From NCBI GenBank assembly GCA_003013855.2, contig ML058405.1:2167976-2231975 (forward strand): 64,000 nt of DNA, in the 5' to 3' direction. The notes under the pieces are model-generated. The model saw only the letters and a program-made list of their open reading frames with translations, did no database searches and had not been told where the DNA came from. Numbering within the stretch: the stretch's first letter is position 1; each line of letters begins with the position of its first letter. Source of the DNA: Liriodendron chinense (taxonomy: Eukaryota; Streptophyta; Magnoliopsida; Magnoliales; Magnoliaceae). A program made the translations under genes and the position numbers. Shown here one piece after another: positions 23,040 to 34,800 of this stretch.

Positions 23040-24160
23040 AGCCCCCCGAGAAGTTAATCCTAGTGTAGTTTTAAGTCTTCGAACCACTGGAGATAAATTT
23101 GTGCAGTTAAAATTGATGGTGAAACTCCTTTTTTTGTTTTAAAAAAGTTTCAAACTTTAACTCAAGTAATCGAGGTTGATACTAGTTTTTATGGAAAGCT
23201 TAAAATTTTTTTGGTATTTTTGAAATGATCCGGGTTATCGAACCTTGATCTGAGCGGTTGAGGCGGTTGCCGGGTTTTGGTTGAAAGCAGGAAAAGGTCC
23301 CTCGAGAAATTAATCCCAGCGTAGTTTAAGGTCTTTGGACCCAAAATATGTACAGGCTGAAAATACATGCTTTTTGCGATTTTTTTTTGAAAAGATCCGG
23401 ATTATCGAACCTTAAGCCAAGCGGTCGAGGTCGATGCCGGTTTTTATTAAAGAGTCTCTCAGGATGTTGATCCCGACGTATTTTAAGGTCTTCGGACCCA
23501 AAACTGTACAAGCGAGGGCTGAAAATGTATAGGTATATTTTTTTTGTTTTTAGAAAAATGTCCAGAGTCATCGGATCTTGGTTCGAACGATCAAGACCGA
23601 TGCCGATTTTTATCGAAAATCACTCGGGATCTTGATCCTGATGTAGTTTTAAGGTCTTCGGACCCAAAACTGTACAAGCGAGGGCTGGAAATGCATAGAT
23701 ATATTTTTTTATTTTTAGAAAAATGTTTGGAGTCATCGGATCTTGGTTCGAACGATCAAGACCGATGCCGATTTTTATCGAAAATCACTCGGGATCTTGA
23801 TCCCGATGTAGTTTTAAGGTCTTCGGACCCAAAACTGTACAAGCGAGGGCTGGAAATGCATAGATATATTTTTTATTTTTAGAAAAATGTTCGGAGTCAT
23901 CGGATCTTGGTTCGAACGATCAAGATCGATGCCGGTTTGTATTGAAAATCACTCGGGATCTTGATCCCGACGTAGTTTAAGGTCTTCGGACCCAAAATAT
24001 GTACATGCTGAAAATACATTCTTTTTGCAGTTTTTTCAAAATATTCCAGGCTGTTAAATCCCAATTGGAGCGATCAAGATTAACACTGGTTTTTATTGGA
24101 AATCTCTCGGGATTTCGGTCCCGACGTAGTTTAAGGTCTTCGGACCCAAAAACGTTTATG
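23040..24160 (-). repeat. Tandem repeat, ~153-166 bp unit, about 6-7 copies, in element B 3' UTR
   Basis: AAGGTCTTCGGACCCAAAA recurs near 23327, 23485, 23651, 23816, 23979 and 24132, with a degenerate copy near 23066. Each unit holds an inverted repeat such as CGGGATCTTGATCCCG. Frames such as 23544-23882 only follow the repeat. Long 3' UTR tandem repeats are known from Ogre elements. Confidence 0.9.
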
Positions 24161-24971
24161 GTTGGTCATACTTACCTCGCTTTGTTTGGCTTCTAACAAG
24201 GCTGATTGTGATTTGAGTGGTCTGAATTTCTTGAATTGGTCCTGTGGGCCCTTTCCAGACTTCAGCTTTGCTTTGGAGCATCTATCCTTGATGTTTTGTG
24301 AGGCTAAGAAGGCTTTCCATGGTGCGGATGATGACTTGGACGGTTCAGATTGCTCTTTTTAGCCATGTGGGCCCACTTGATAATCAGATCTTGGACTTTG
24401 GCCTTCTTTCTGGACAATCAAACCCTTGATGTTGCTATTCAATGACCCATGCGAGCTTTTTCATGGTTTGGATCGTGATGATCTATTCTTTGAGTGGCTC
24501 AGATTGCTAGTGGGCCCCTCTTGATCAATTTTCCTTTTATTTGACTTGATCAGACCCATTTTTGCCACAGTACTTCATGATTGGACTGGTGGGGTCTCTT
24601 CCAGATGATTTAGATCAGTGTCAAACAAAATTCGGAGTCGATTTGTGCTTTGGGCAGCCCTCAGGGTGCCAATTGCTGATGTGGACTGGCAGTCTCACCT
24701 ACCAAAGACTGTGAGGCCAATCCCGCGGAGAGAGAGGGAATCTGTCCGTACGGGCGGTCCACAAGAGGCTACCCAGACCTCCTCTCTTGTGCGGTCTGGG
24801 CTGGTCCCAGTTCGGACATTCCATGGTTGCTTCCTGTTGCTGTCTCAACATTCTCTGTCTCTGAATCTTTGATCCTGGCCATGTATGCTTCTCTTGTCTT
24901 CAACTTTCTTTTCATTTTTGTTTTTTTCTCTTTTGGTCCTCTCTTGGGCAGCCATTGATGATGGCTAGGGG
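24161..24971 (-). other. Element B 3' region matching element D 63480-64000
   Basis: Blocks such as GTCCGTACGGGCGG and GCCAATCCCGC match, in reverse orientation, the segment upstream of the antisense gene of element D. It probably holds that gene's upstream region. No coding frame is supported. Confidence 0.5.
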
Positions 24972-25340
24972 GTGATGAAGGCTGATCCTAGTGGGTCCCA
25001 TACTTCAGAAGATGGTGGGGGTTTTAATGATGGTGAGATGTTCTTGATTGATGATGTAGATAGAGGTTTAAATGGGGCCATTGATGGTGGATTAAGGGTG
25101 GTTGTTGGGGAAGCTTTGAATGCCCCCATTAATGGTGGGATTGCTGAAAATTCTGACTTGAATGGGGCATTGACCATGATAGGATTGGATGGTATAGATG
25201 GGATGGGGAGATAGGCCATAGGTGAGGCTACACATCCTCTAGGCGTGGGCCTCATGGATGATGTGATCAATGGTGATGATGGGGTCATGATGGACATTGA
25301 TGGGCTGATCTTAGATTGCCTTCTGGTACCTGTGAGGAGA
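24972..25340 (+). pseudogene. Antisense PMD gene remnant in element B
   Basis: On the plus strand, opposite to the element, GSHTSEDGG, NAPINGGIAENSDLNGALTM and MMDIDGLI match the Asp/Gly-rich N-terminal part of the antisense gene of element D. A stop near 25214 breaks the frame, and after DGLI the match ends abruptly. The mobile domain itself is therefore deleted. It shows that the antisense gene was part of the common ancestor of B and D. Confidence 0.75.
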
Positions 25341-25864
25341 GAAAACACTTTAGCAAAAGGATTGAAGCATTAAAGCAGGAAGAGAGATACTTACCTTTTG
25401 GGAGGAATGATCGGGAGAAATGCACTCGCGGAAGGTACCCCATTAGCTTACTGGAGGACGTTTATTTTGAAAGCCCTGTAAGATTTTTTTTTTTTTTTTA
25501 CATATATATGAATAAGGAAAAGTGATTTTTTTAAAAAAATATATGTATGCAAATCATGCATGAAATGAAAATTTGTGCCAAGTACTTGTCTGTCTATGCG
25601 TGATTCGAATTTGTGTTTTTAGATGTAGGAATCAGAGTATTTGACTCAGCCTGATATCATACTCAATTTTCTTAATTATTCACCAAGGATCCTGGTCCCC
25701 ATAAGATAGTGCGCAATGGTATCCTGCCCCTAAAATTTGGGTGGATCCTAAAAGAATTCTCGACTTATAGCCGCCATCCTTACTTCCGTTGAATCTTCAT
25801 GTCGCTTGGATATCTTATGTACCTGCTTTTTTCTTTTCTTTTCTTTTCTTAGCCATTATTACCC

Positions 25865-26074
25865 GCAGTGCCCTTTCGGGTTTTTGCTGCATCCGGTTTG
25901 CCCGTCTTTTTGGCCGTGGCGCCCTTTCGGGTTTTCACCACGTCCCGGGTATTTGATCTTGCCTGCCCCTTGGCAGCTATGCTGTTTTTACCCTCGGCGC
26001 CCTTTCGAATTTTCACCAAGTCCGTTGTATGCCTACTGTTTTTACTCGGAGCGCCCTTTCGAATTTTCACTCCG
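25865..26074 (-). repeat. Four tandem covarying hairpin modules, element B
   Basis: On the element's sense (minus) strand four units share outer stem, UGAAAA, 3-bp stem, GAAA loop, CG, closing arm. Outer arms: CGGAG/CTCCG (26047-26074), CTTGG/CCGAG with one GU pair (25993-26020), CGTGG/CCACG (25915-25942), TGCAG/CTGCG with one GU pair (25865-25891). Inner stems: TTC/GGG, TTC/GGG, CCC/GGG, CCC/GGG. In the last unit UGAAAA is CAAAAA and CG is CA. They match the modules of element D one for one and in the same order. Confidence 0.8.
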
Positions 26075-26472
26075 CCCACTTTGTTTAGGCATGCATCTCT
26101 TTTCCGTTTCTTTTTTTTTTTGGATAACTGTGGCGACCAGAGGTCAGGAATTCATCGTTGCCAGCTGATGGTAGCCTTTCGACCCTTATCTTAAGTTATA
26201 ATAGCAGAGCTGTTGACCTTAGCTACAGACCCTTCTGAGGTGGATGGATGGATAGATGTGTTTCTTTTGAGTCGATTTTTTTTCTTTTTCTCTTTTTTTT
26301 TTATTTTTTTTTTTTTGCTCTATTCTCTTTTTTCTTCTTTTTTTTTTTCTTTGGCTTTCGAACCCTTTACTTGGGACACTTATTGGTGGATGGGAAGGGA
26401 TTCTCAGAGGTCTAAGACTTAACCTCTTGACTTCAGCTCTATTAATGTAACTCTTGATGAGGTTGGATTGGC

Positions 26473-27150
26473 TTACCTGTGAGAGATTTTCACGTTGTCG
26501 GCGTTGATTGGCTCTGGAAGATCCTTGCCCCTCAAGTTGGTGAGTTGAATGGTGCCTTCCCGAAGAACTTCTCTGATTCTCGGGGCTTCTGATAGATGCA
26601 GCAGTGCTTGTTGTAAACCCGATATGACTTTTCTTTCTTCAGCTTCATTCTTCGTCAGCACTCACATTGACAGGATTTTGAACTTATAGGTTTGTCTTCT
26701 GATTTTAAGCCTCTCAAGGAACTCCTCCATCCTTAGATTTTGAAGGACGTCCCATTGCCGATGTTGATAGCATGTGGGAACCCTTAACAATTGATGTTGT
26801 CATTCTTCATGAGAATTATCGTGCGAGATCAGAATGTTACCTCCATCCACTTTGTGCTGTAATCGACTACCACAAGTATATATGTATGACCACTAGATGA
26901 TGCCGAGTCGATCTTTCTGTTGATGTAGATACCTCGTATAGGCAATAGCTGGAGCGTTATCAGGTTGTAGAGTTTTCGAAGCACACACATAGATCTGATG
27001 TGCATGTTGCTGACACTTGAAGTGCTTTCTGACATGTTGGCAACAATCTGTCTTCATCGAGCCACGAGGTTTCTTTGATCATTCGTCAAGTCGCATACTC
27101 CAGCATGGAATGCAAGCATAGTTTTGGCAACAACTTCTTGATAGGATTGA
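26473..27150 (-). pseudogene. Element B integrase remnant
   Basis: Two open pieces remain. One holds SSSGHTYILVVVDYSTKWMEV, part of the catalytic core around the first Asp. The other holds IREVLREGTIQLTNLRG and DLPEPINADNVKISHR, the C-terminal end just like that of element D. The zinc-binding part can be followed at nucleotide level up to about 27150 (ACATGTCAGAAAGC, AAGTGTCAGCA), where it joins RT N-terminal sequence. Most of the DDE core is degraded. Confidence 0.8.
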
Positions 27151-27246
27151 TGAGTTTTTGATCGAGTCTGGATAAGTCTTCATAGGACGCAAGATTGGGA
27201 AGTCATGACTTCAAACATTTTATCATTCTCTGCTTATTTTTCAGGG
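27151..27246 (-). pseudogene. Element B pol N-terminus, second half, fused to integrase
   Basis: The nucleotide sequence follows the element D segment coding for the region just before RT (AGAGAATGAT..., TATGAAGAC...), then near 27150 jumps to the start of integrase. About 2 kb of RT, RNase H and archaeal RNase H is absent. The first half of the same segment is at 45513-45651, on the far side of element C. Confidence 0.75.
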
Positions 27247-27251
27247 ACAAG
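27247..27251. repeat. Target site duplication of element C, left copy (ACAAG)
   Basis: ACAAG directly before TGTTAG; an identical copy lies at 45508-45512. Confidence 0.95.
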
Positions 27252-29539
27252 TGTTAGAACTAGAAAATGAACCGCGGGGAACATCTTCTGAGATGTGGTG
27301 TTTTTGTTGCTTTGGGGTTCTGAATAATAGAAGCATTCGTAGACAATCACAAGCATTCACAAAAGTACATAAGAGAAGAGATATCGTAAGGCTAATTTTA
27401 TTCCAGAGATCCTGAGATCATGTACATTCCAGGCCGTGATCTGGCACGAGCCCTTAATTACATCGAATGATCAATGACCCTTGATTAAAAGGCAAAAGAC
27501 TAGTCAGCAAGGACTATGGTCTTAGAGTTCATGGTCGTGGAGACCTGGCATTTGTGTGGTCACGGAGACCTGTGTTTGTATGGTCGCGGAGACCTGTGTT
27601 TGTATGGTCACGGAGACCTGTATTTGTTGTGTTCTGTTATGGACTGACCCATCTTTGTACGAGTCGGATGTCTATGTCCAATGTTTTGATCGGAGATCCG
27701 GGTTGAGACTGTCAGGGTTTATGGCTGAGATGGATGACTCTGGGCCCGCGCCTGTCAATGTAGGGATAGGTGACCTCGGGAAGTCCATTCTACAGTTGTG
27801 TGTACCTGCGCAGCTCAACCAGCGGATGCTGTTTGGATGGGTAGGGCATCGACTGTTCTTAAAGTGTCAGTCGTTAAAAAATCATGTGTGGTAGTTTAGA
27901 ACTCTCCTGGCATGGTTTATCGTGTTAGCCATAGTCCCCTTTACTTAGTCCGGGCCTAAATCCGGGTCATAGTGTGATAATACAAGTGATGATGATACAC
28001 AGGTATGATTCTGGGCACTGGCGGCCTCTTCTTGAGAAGTTACTTCGTTCATCTCGTCGGATCAGATCGGACTCCGAAGGCTTGCATTCTGCTCATTAGG
28101 TGGCTCGGATGAGTTATTTGACTACTCCGTTGCGTCCGGAACGCTCGAAATACCCAAAATAGGCCCAAACGGGGCTCAAAAATATTATAAAATGAAGGTT
28201 TAAAGGTGTTGAAACGAACGTTCAAGGTGCTGATTTTTACGATCCGCTGGCCTGATTTTACTGATGCGCTGGAGCCAGCGCGTCTAAAAATGATTGTTAA
28301 GAATGGTCTATTTCGTGATGCGCTGGGCTATTTTTCTGACGCGCTGGGGCCAGTGCGTCCAAAATTAACTTTGCTTTGGAATGTGTAATTTTCTGATCCG
28401 CTGGCCCATTTTGCGATGCGCCGGGCGATTTTTGTGATGCGCTGGGGCCAGTGCGTCCAAAAATGATTTCGTTTTGTAGACGACTGATTTTACTAATGCG
28501 CTGGACGATTTTGTGACGCGCTGGGGCCAGTGCATCGGAAAATAATAAGCTTCAAGATGCTGATTTCTTTGATCCGCGGAGGGTTTTTCCTGATGCGCTG
28601 GATCATTTTTGTGATGCGCTGGGGCCAGTGCGTCCAAAAATGATGACTTAAGCTATTTCATCTCCGGACTTGTTATGGTCGGAGGTGCGATTTTCGGCGG
28701 TCGGCGAAGGGTTTCCGGCGGTCGGAATAGGGATTCCGGCGATCGAAAAAAGGTTTTCCGGCGAAGAGGTTCGGCTCTCTCTCTCTCTCTGAATTTCGCA
28801 AATGAGGTGGTGGGAGGGGGTATTTATAGGTAAAGTCGTCCAATAGGAGGTCGACACGTGTAGCACGTCGAGAAAATGGGTCGGCGCGTCAATAAAGTCA
28901 CTCGGCGCGTCTCAAAATGGTTGAGTTTGGAAGCCGATTTTCAGGGCGCACTAGCTGTCAGTGCGTCTTGAAATTGGCTGAATTTTTTGATGCGCTAGAC
29001 GAATTTTTAGACGCGCTAAGTGCAGTGCGTCCTGAAATTCATTTTCTGAAAATGGTTGAATTTCATGATGCGCCGGGTGAATTGATAGACGCGCTGGAGG
29101 CAATGCGTCCTGAAATTCACTTCATAAAAGCCGTCCGAATTTCTTGATGCACTGAAGGCAGTGCGTCCTGAAATTCATTTTCTAAAAATGATTCAATTTC
29201 ATGATGCGCTGGCCGTGGATTTTTTCGATGCGCCGACGTACTCGTGCTTCACAAAATTGGGTTTTACAAAACGGAGGGCTTGTGGGGTCCGCCATGCGAT
29301 GAATGTCGATGCACTGCTCCTATTTCTCCATAATTGAGATAACCCTCTCAAATTTGGAGAGTTCTGGTCATGATGACCGATGGGGTCCGCCACTGGCCCA
29401 ATTTCCTGCCTTTTTGTTAAGTCTGATGTGTTGCGATTTTCGACGCGGTTTACGATGCACTGGCCCTAAGTCTAATTAAGTGATGATTTGGACACTCGCA
29501 ATCACTGTTTCGAAGACTCTTACTTTTGGGACCCCAATA
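27252..29539 (-). repeat. 3' LTR of element C (2288 bp)
   Basis: It starts TGTTAGAACTAG and ends CCCCAATA. It is the longer LTR: a block of about 780 bases (roughly 27309-28090) is absent from the 5' LTR. It holds an intact minus-strand TATAAATA at 28821-28828, a CT microsatellite near 28776-28795 and many GCGC-type palindromes. Confidence 0.93.
28821..28828 (-). promoter_or_regulatory. TATA box, element C 3' LTR (intact)
   Basis: TATAAATA on the minus strand. The matching site in the 5' LTR (44613-44619) has lost one base and reads TATAATA. Confidence 0.6.
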
Positions 29540-29550
29540 GATGCCCCTCC
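29540..29550 (-). other. Polypurine tract of element C
   Basis: The minus strand reads GGAGGGGCATC directly before the 3' LTR. Confidence 0.85.
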
Positions 29551-30150
29551 GATGCGTTGGGATGGACGTGCGGCGGTCCATGGCGACGCGTCGGATTTTT
29601 CGGGTCCCATTATAAATAGGGAAGTCCAGGTCATTTCGTCATTTCACTTTCATTTTTCGACGACCAGAGCTCTCGGCCAGCGCATCGAAGAAATCGCCAG
29701 CGCATCGAATAATAGTATCCAGCGCGTCAAACTACTAGGTAGCGCGTTGAGTAATTCAGACTCGGACCTTTTTATCGATGCGCTACCCTCAACACGGCCA
29801 TTAATTGGACTTGGAATTTTTTCCCATTTTTTAGAGGCGCCATAGCGTCGCGCGCGGGTTAAATGGCCGCGCTACCTTCAGCGCGCTAACTTAACTCAAA
29901 ACATCTTTTTATTGATGCGCTAAGGGTAGCGCGTCCCCCCGTGCTTCGTTAAACTCATTTCACGATACGTTGAGTCCAGCGCGTTGCATTTTGGCATTTT
30001 ACCGACGTGCCAGCCCCAGCGCGTACTCGCGTCTGGGAAAACCCATTTGATAGACACGCTAAGGTGTAGCGCCTATGAAAATTCGAACTTGGTGGATTGA
30101 TCATTTTCTGGACGCGCTGGGGCCGGCGCGTCATGTTTTTTGAACTGCTG

Positions 30151-30823
30151 GGCTCTGCGCGTGCGATTTTGGGACTTAGTGAAATTCATTGAATTTGTTA
30201 CACATACCGGATCCCGCACGTATATTTTCAAACTTGTTAAGTTGGCTTGACTGTTGAGCGTGTTAAGGCCAACGGGTACTGATTTTTTATTTTGAGAAGT
30301 TGCCCAATTTTAGTGTCCTAATCAAGTACGCTTATCATGGCTTAACGCGCTCGCATTCGGGTTCATTTGATCATTGCTCACGATATTTGGGACTGTTGTT
30401 TCGGGTGCGTGGAGCCTCACACACCCTCATATTCAACCTGATCGCCTTTGAGCATTACCAGGGCATGTGAAGCCTCACGCACCCAGCCCATAGGCCTTGG
30501 TGGAATCTGGGGTTTTTACGAACTTCGTACCGGCGATCTGCCGTGCCTCTAAAGGGTGTGAGCCCCTATACCTCTGCTTCGCATTTGCGTATGCGTGCCA
30601 GTTGTCCTAGGGAGGTGTAGGGTCTCATGCACTTGGGAGACTTCCTGGTTGCATTAGTTTAATGGGCAATTCTAATGGCGAATTTAAGTGATGTTTCGAA
30701 CATACCTTTGCATGTCTTTTCTTAGCCTATCTTGTCTTTACGCGAGTGGCTTCATGTGCTTTTTCCTTCTTTTCTTTTGTCGGACTGCCTCATTGGTTCA
30801 TCCGTCTTGTTTTTTAGCAGACA
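30151..30823 (+). other. Upstream region of the antisense genes in element C
   Basis: No open frame. The last bases before the ATG at 30824 read TTTTTTAGCAG followed by ACA, an intron-acceptor-like end, so the first antisense gene may have a 5' UTR intron. No clear TATA box was found. Confidence 0.35.
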
Positions 30824-31450
30824 ATGGCCATAACTCGTGTTTCTCTACGCGCGGCCCGGGATTGTATGAGGCGGCTTCTAAATGCTCTAGACCACCCTGA
30901 GGCTTGGTCATCTCTCGCCGGTCAATGCAACGAGGTGGCCGAAGCCTTGGCCCATCTGGGCGCGGACTCCCGCCCCATTCTTCGAGCTATCCAGAATGTC
31001 TCGGCGATGGCCTCCATCTCTGATGAGCGTAAGGAGGCCATTTCTAGCTTCATCGGCGATTCTTCCCTCTTGGAAGAATTGGCGGTCCTCGAGGCGGCGG
31101 AGCCTTCTCTGGCTGCTTCTTTCCTATCCCTGTCGAAGCGACTTAGCTTCCTGAAGGAGGAGAAGAGGGAGAGCAGGCAATTTCTAGCTTGGCTTGTCCC
31201 ATTGGCGGAGGCCGAGTATTCGGATCGCCGCACTGGCATCTGGAGGATGGTCAGTGAGGCTCTACGGGAACATGACAACCTGGCGATCGACGTCTCCATC
31301 ATAAGGAACTACGCCAATGCCGAGCACCTGAATTTTGATCTCGTGCAACAATGCATTTCCATCCTAGTGGACTTGATCTTCAAGGAAGGCCAGGTCTAGG
31401 CGAAAGTTGATGAGTTGAGGGCTCGGGTTCTCCCACTGACGCAGGGCTGA
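30824..31450 (+). pseudogene. Antisense gene 1 of element C: unrecognised helical protein, one nonsense codon
   Basis: It starts MAITRVSLRAARDCMRR at the ATG at 30824. The open frame runs 191 codons to TAG (31397-31399), then continues in the same frame for 16 more codons to TGA at 31448-31450. The TAG therefore looks like a recent nonsense change in a protein of about 208 residues. Composition is Ala/Leu/Glu/Arg-rich and probably all-helical, with no membrane segment. I recognise no domain. It lies about 400 bases upstream of antisense gene 2 on the same strand, opposite to the retrotransposon. The reverse frame 30922-31302 is a shadow. Confidence 0.55.
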
Positions 31451-31845
31451 GATCCTCGCTTTCTGGCTTTGGGGAGGGGTCCCCACAATTTTGAGTCATT
31501 TTACATTGACTGTTGATTTTTTATCATTTAAACAATTGACATTAACAATTTAGACATTTGGGATAACCCTCGTGGTTCGATAAATGCTAATCATACTTTT
31601 CCGCTTTACTTCTGTTTTTCCTCGCTTGTGTGTTTGTGATGATGACGTTGTGGTTGTGGATGTTGTCGTTTCATTTCTTTTTCCATTGGTTTCGAATGTG
31701 TTCCGCAGTGGCCTGGATTGGCGCTTGTAGTTTTGTTCCCTTGTTGCTTCGTATCCCTTTGGATTTTGTAAATGTTTGATTGATTTTATGAGGATATTTC
31801 CCTTTGCCCTGTACTTAAGCCCTTTTCATGCCGTTGCAGATTATA

Positions 31846-34800
31846 ATGGCCAGCAATCCTTCACAAGCCGGTCCTTCGGGTCCGCCTCAGACTCCATCAA
31901 AGCGTAAGTGCGTCACCGCCAAGCAGGTTTCCAGGCCGTCGGCTGAGAATCCGCAGTGGTTCCTCCCGCCGGAGACGTTCAACTTTTATGAACGCATTTT
32001 GACTCTTCCGAAGAATGTTCAACGGAAGATACTCTGCGACAAGGCCCTACCGACCCCTCCTGACAAGGGTACTCAAGAGGAATGGGATGCGTGGTACGCT
32101 CCTTTGCAAGGTTTTCAGACCGACGAGGTTGTTAGGTCTGAAGAGGGTGAAGCGAACCCAGTTGTGCCTACTCAGTCTGCTAAGCGAGGTCGCCTGAAGA
32201 CGACTGGAAAAAGCACTAAGCAGGTCTACATGGAGAATCAAGCCAAGTCGAAGTCTGATAGAATGAGGGTTGTCTGGTCTTCCGCGAAGTTGGCGGTGTC
32301 ATCTCTTGTGATCCGTAACCCCTACACAAAGCAATTCATCCGATTTCCTAAGAGCTTCCAGAGATATCGCTCTCTACCGAGTATCGAACCATCTGATGTG
32401 TGTCGCGCAAACTCTTTTTACAACGTCGACTCCTGGACGTCTGTTCCCGAGACATTCGTCAACTGCGCTGTATCCAAGAACGGTACACTGCAGTCTGTCC
32501 TTGGGGAGAAGGACATGATATTCTTGGAGCCAAACCACGATCCTCACCTGCCATTTCCGACACATTACTACGAGACCTTACGCCAAAGGTTTCGCCCTCT
32601 GTCCGACGTGAAAATTTGGCCGACCGGGGGGTTCAGGACCCGAGGACACCTGAGCCCTCACCCTGGGTACGAAGCTTGGGCCAGCCGAATAGTCGAGCAG
32701 CATGAAGAGACTTTGAAGCAAGTGGGTCTCTTGCGGGCTATTCAGGCGACGTCGAGCTACTTTTATCGAGAACCATGCGTCTATAAGGGGTTCCTGAATC
32801 ACTGGAGCTCTATCACAAACTCCTTCCACCTGCCGTATGGGGAAATGAGCATATCGCTCTGGGACCAGTACCGGATAGCCAGTCTTCCCATCCGCGGCAG
32901 AATTTATGATGAATGGATGCCCAGCGACGAGGAGCTATCCAAGAAGAAAAAGGGCGTCGATGAAGGTTTCTACTCTGAAGCCTGCTATGAATTGTTTGCG
33001 GAGCTGCCGTAATTCCTGGGCTCCAAGGACAAAGTGCCTTTTGAGGACTGGCTGATTTACTTCAATCACGGTCTGAAGTGAGCTTCTTTACTTGACTTGT
33101 ACTCTTCGTGTCCTGTTCCATTTTTTCTTATACTGATGGTTTTCTTCCTGTCTCAGCTTAAATTATGGATCGTATGATGAAGGCCGCAGGGATAAGTTGG
33201 TTCTGGAGGCCAAGATGCAGAAGAAGTTCCCGCAGCCGAACAAGCTATCTCCCACCTGCAAACTCACTGGGTTCTTAGCCTACTGGTTGTGCTGTGTGGC
33301 CCTCCCGAGCTCCAAGCAGGCAGATAGTGTGAGAGTCTCCTGCTTCGCCGTGGCAGGGAGTCTGGCTAACGGCCATCGTTATGCATTGGCCCCGGTGGTA
33401 TTGTGCTCCATATATCGGGCCTTTGGCGGTGTCATCAGCAACAAGGGCTCGGCTTCCTTTGGACTAAATTCTTCTTATTGCGCGTGGCATTTCTTTTCGG
33501 GATGGCTCGGGGTTTACTTCCCATGGGTCTACGGCATAGAACTCAAAAACTTCATCCGAAGGGGGTCAGTTCCGTTGCATGCCTTTCAGAAGCGGAAGAT
33601 GATCAGCGGAAAGTTGGCAACTATCGAGGCGAAGATAGCTCGTCATGATGACGTCGACTTCTTCCTTTTCTCCGGGACCAATAGTGAAGATCCTGAATTA
33701 CTTGATGATGATGAGAGCCTTGGTTCCTATGGGCGTTGCTTTCTGATATCTATCCGTCCGGGCTCACTGCCTTTGAGAGAGGGTGCTGAGTTTTGGAGAG
33801 AGCCATACTACCCAAATCGGTTTGCCAGGCAATTTGGTTACGATCAAGGGGTACCAGAGACGCTCGAATCAGTGACGAGAGAGCAGCGGGCTTACTGCAC
33901 AGGACCGATCCATTGAAAATGGATATGGCAACAGCTCCTGCTCACCAGATCGGGTTGTTCTTTTATTGTTCCGGGCACAGAGTATATCCCTGGCGCCACA
34001 TATGGATGGATGAGGTGGTGGGCTCACCAATATTCCTTGATCCGAAACAATCGACACGTGGCCGACCCTGTCTTCGTTTCTCCCCCGATCGTTGATCCTA
34101 CTCCTGCTGACGGCTTGGGCTACGTGGCAGAGCCGCTTCGTCAATTGGCTACTCCGGGCGAGCAGAAGTTTATGACCTCTCTGAATGTTATAATCAATCA
34201 TGAGAAACCCGAGCACACGCTTGAAGGGTGGGTCGCCTACCGGCAGAGGGTCACACTACAAGGGAATCCGGATTCCCCGCTCGTTGGTCCCATGGCGGAG
34301 GGACAGAGAGAGCGTTACGATATCGGTGATGACGATGATGACGAGGCCGACGTGGTGGGGGATGCCAGTGGGGAGGAGGATGCCGGTGATGACGACGGAG
34401 GGGACGATAATGATGATGATGTTGGTGATGGCAATGATGGGGGAGGTGATGTTGGTGAGGAGATCATCAGAGAGGGTGGAGAGGGTGATGGCGAGGGTGG
34501 AGGAGATGGTGATGTTGCGGCAGCAGGTACCCCGCCGACCGGTGGTCAGGGAGGTCGTGGTCAGAGTCTGGCGAGTCGGACGAGCCTGTCCAGACGTTTT
34601 GTTCCCAGGGATAGTGATTCTGAACTGTCTCCTGAACGTTCTGGTCCTCGAGTAAAGACCGCTCATCGCGTCCCCGTTACTAACGGAGGAAAGAAAATAA
34701 AGGACCTGTTGAAGCTGTACAGGGCTGAGAAGGCACAGAGCCGACTCCCCCAGGCTGCCGGCAGTGTCCCGACTGATGATGCGAGCGGACCAAGGGAAGA

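Larger units (their letters stand above)
28263..30150. repeat. Array of GAYGCGCTGG..CCAGYGCGTC near-palindromes
   Basis: About 22-base imperfect palindromes recur inside the 3' LTR (near 28263, 28338, 28436, 28515, 28613 and several weaker ones to 29190). They continue past the LTR border into the internal region (for example GATGCGCTAAGGGTAGCGCG near 29916 and others to ~30140). Arms change together, as CTGG/CCAG becoming CTA/TAG. The same array fills the 5' LTR at about 44055-45180. Confidence 0.8.

Noticed and set aside
25868..26194. Reverse-strand peptide repeats such as APFRVFTTSRVF over the hairpin modules (also 60190-60585 on the minus strand)
   Set aside because: The frame is a by-product of the repeated hairpin sequence. 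The changes keep base pairing rather than codons, and the frames do not belong to the antisense PMD gene.
26213..26422. Frames over T-rich tracts near 26270-26350 and A/G-rich 59892-60131
   Set aside because: Low-complexity translation of homopurine/homopyrimidine runs.
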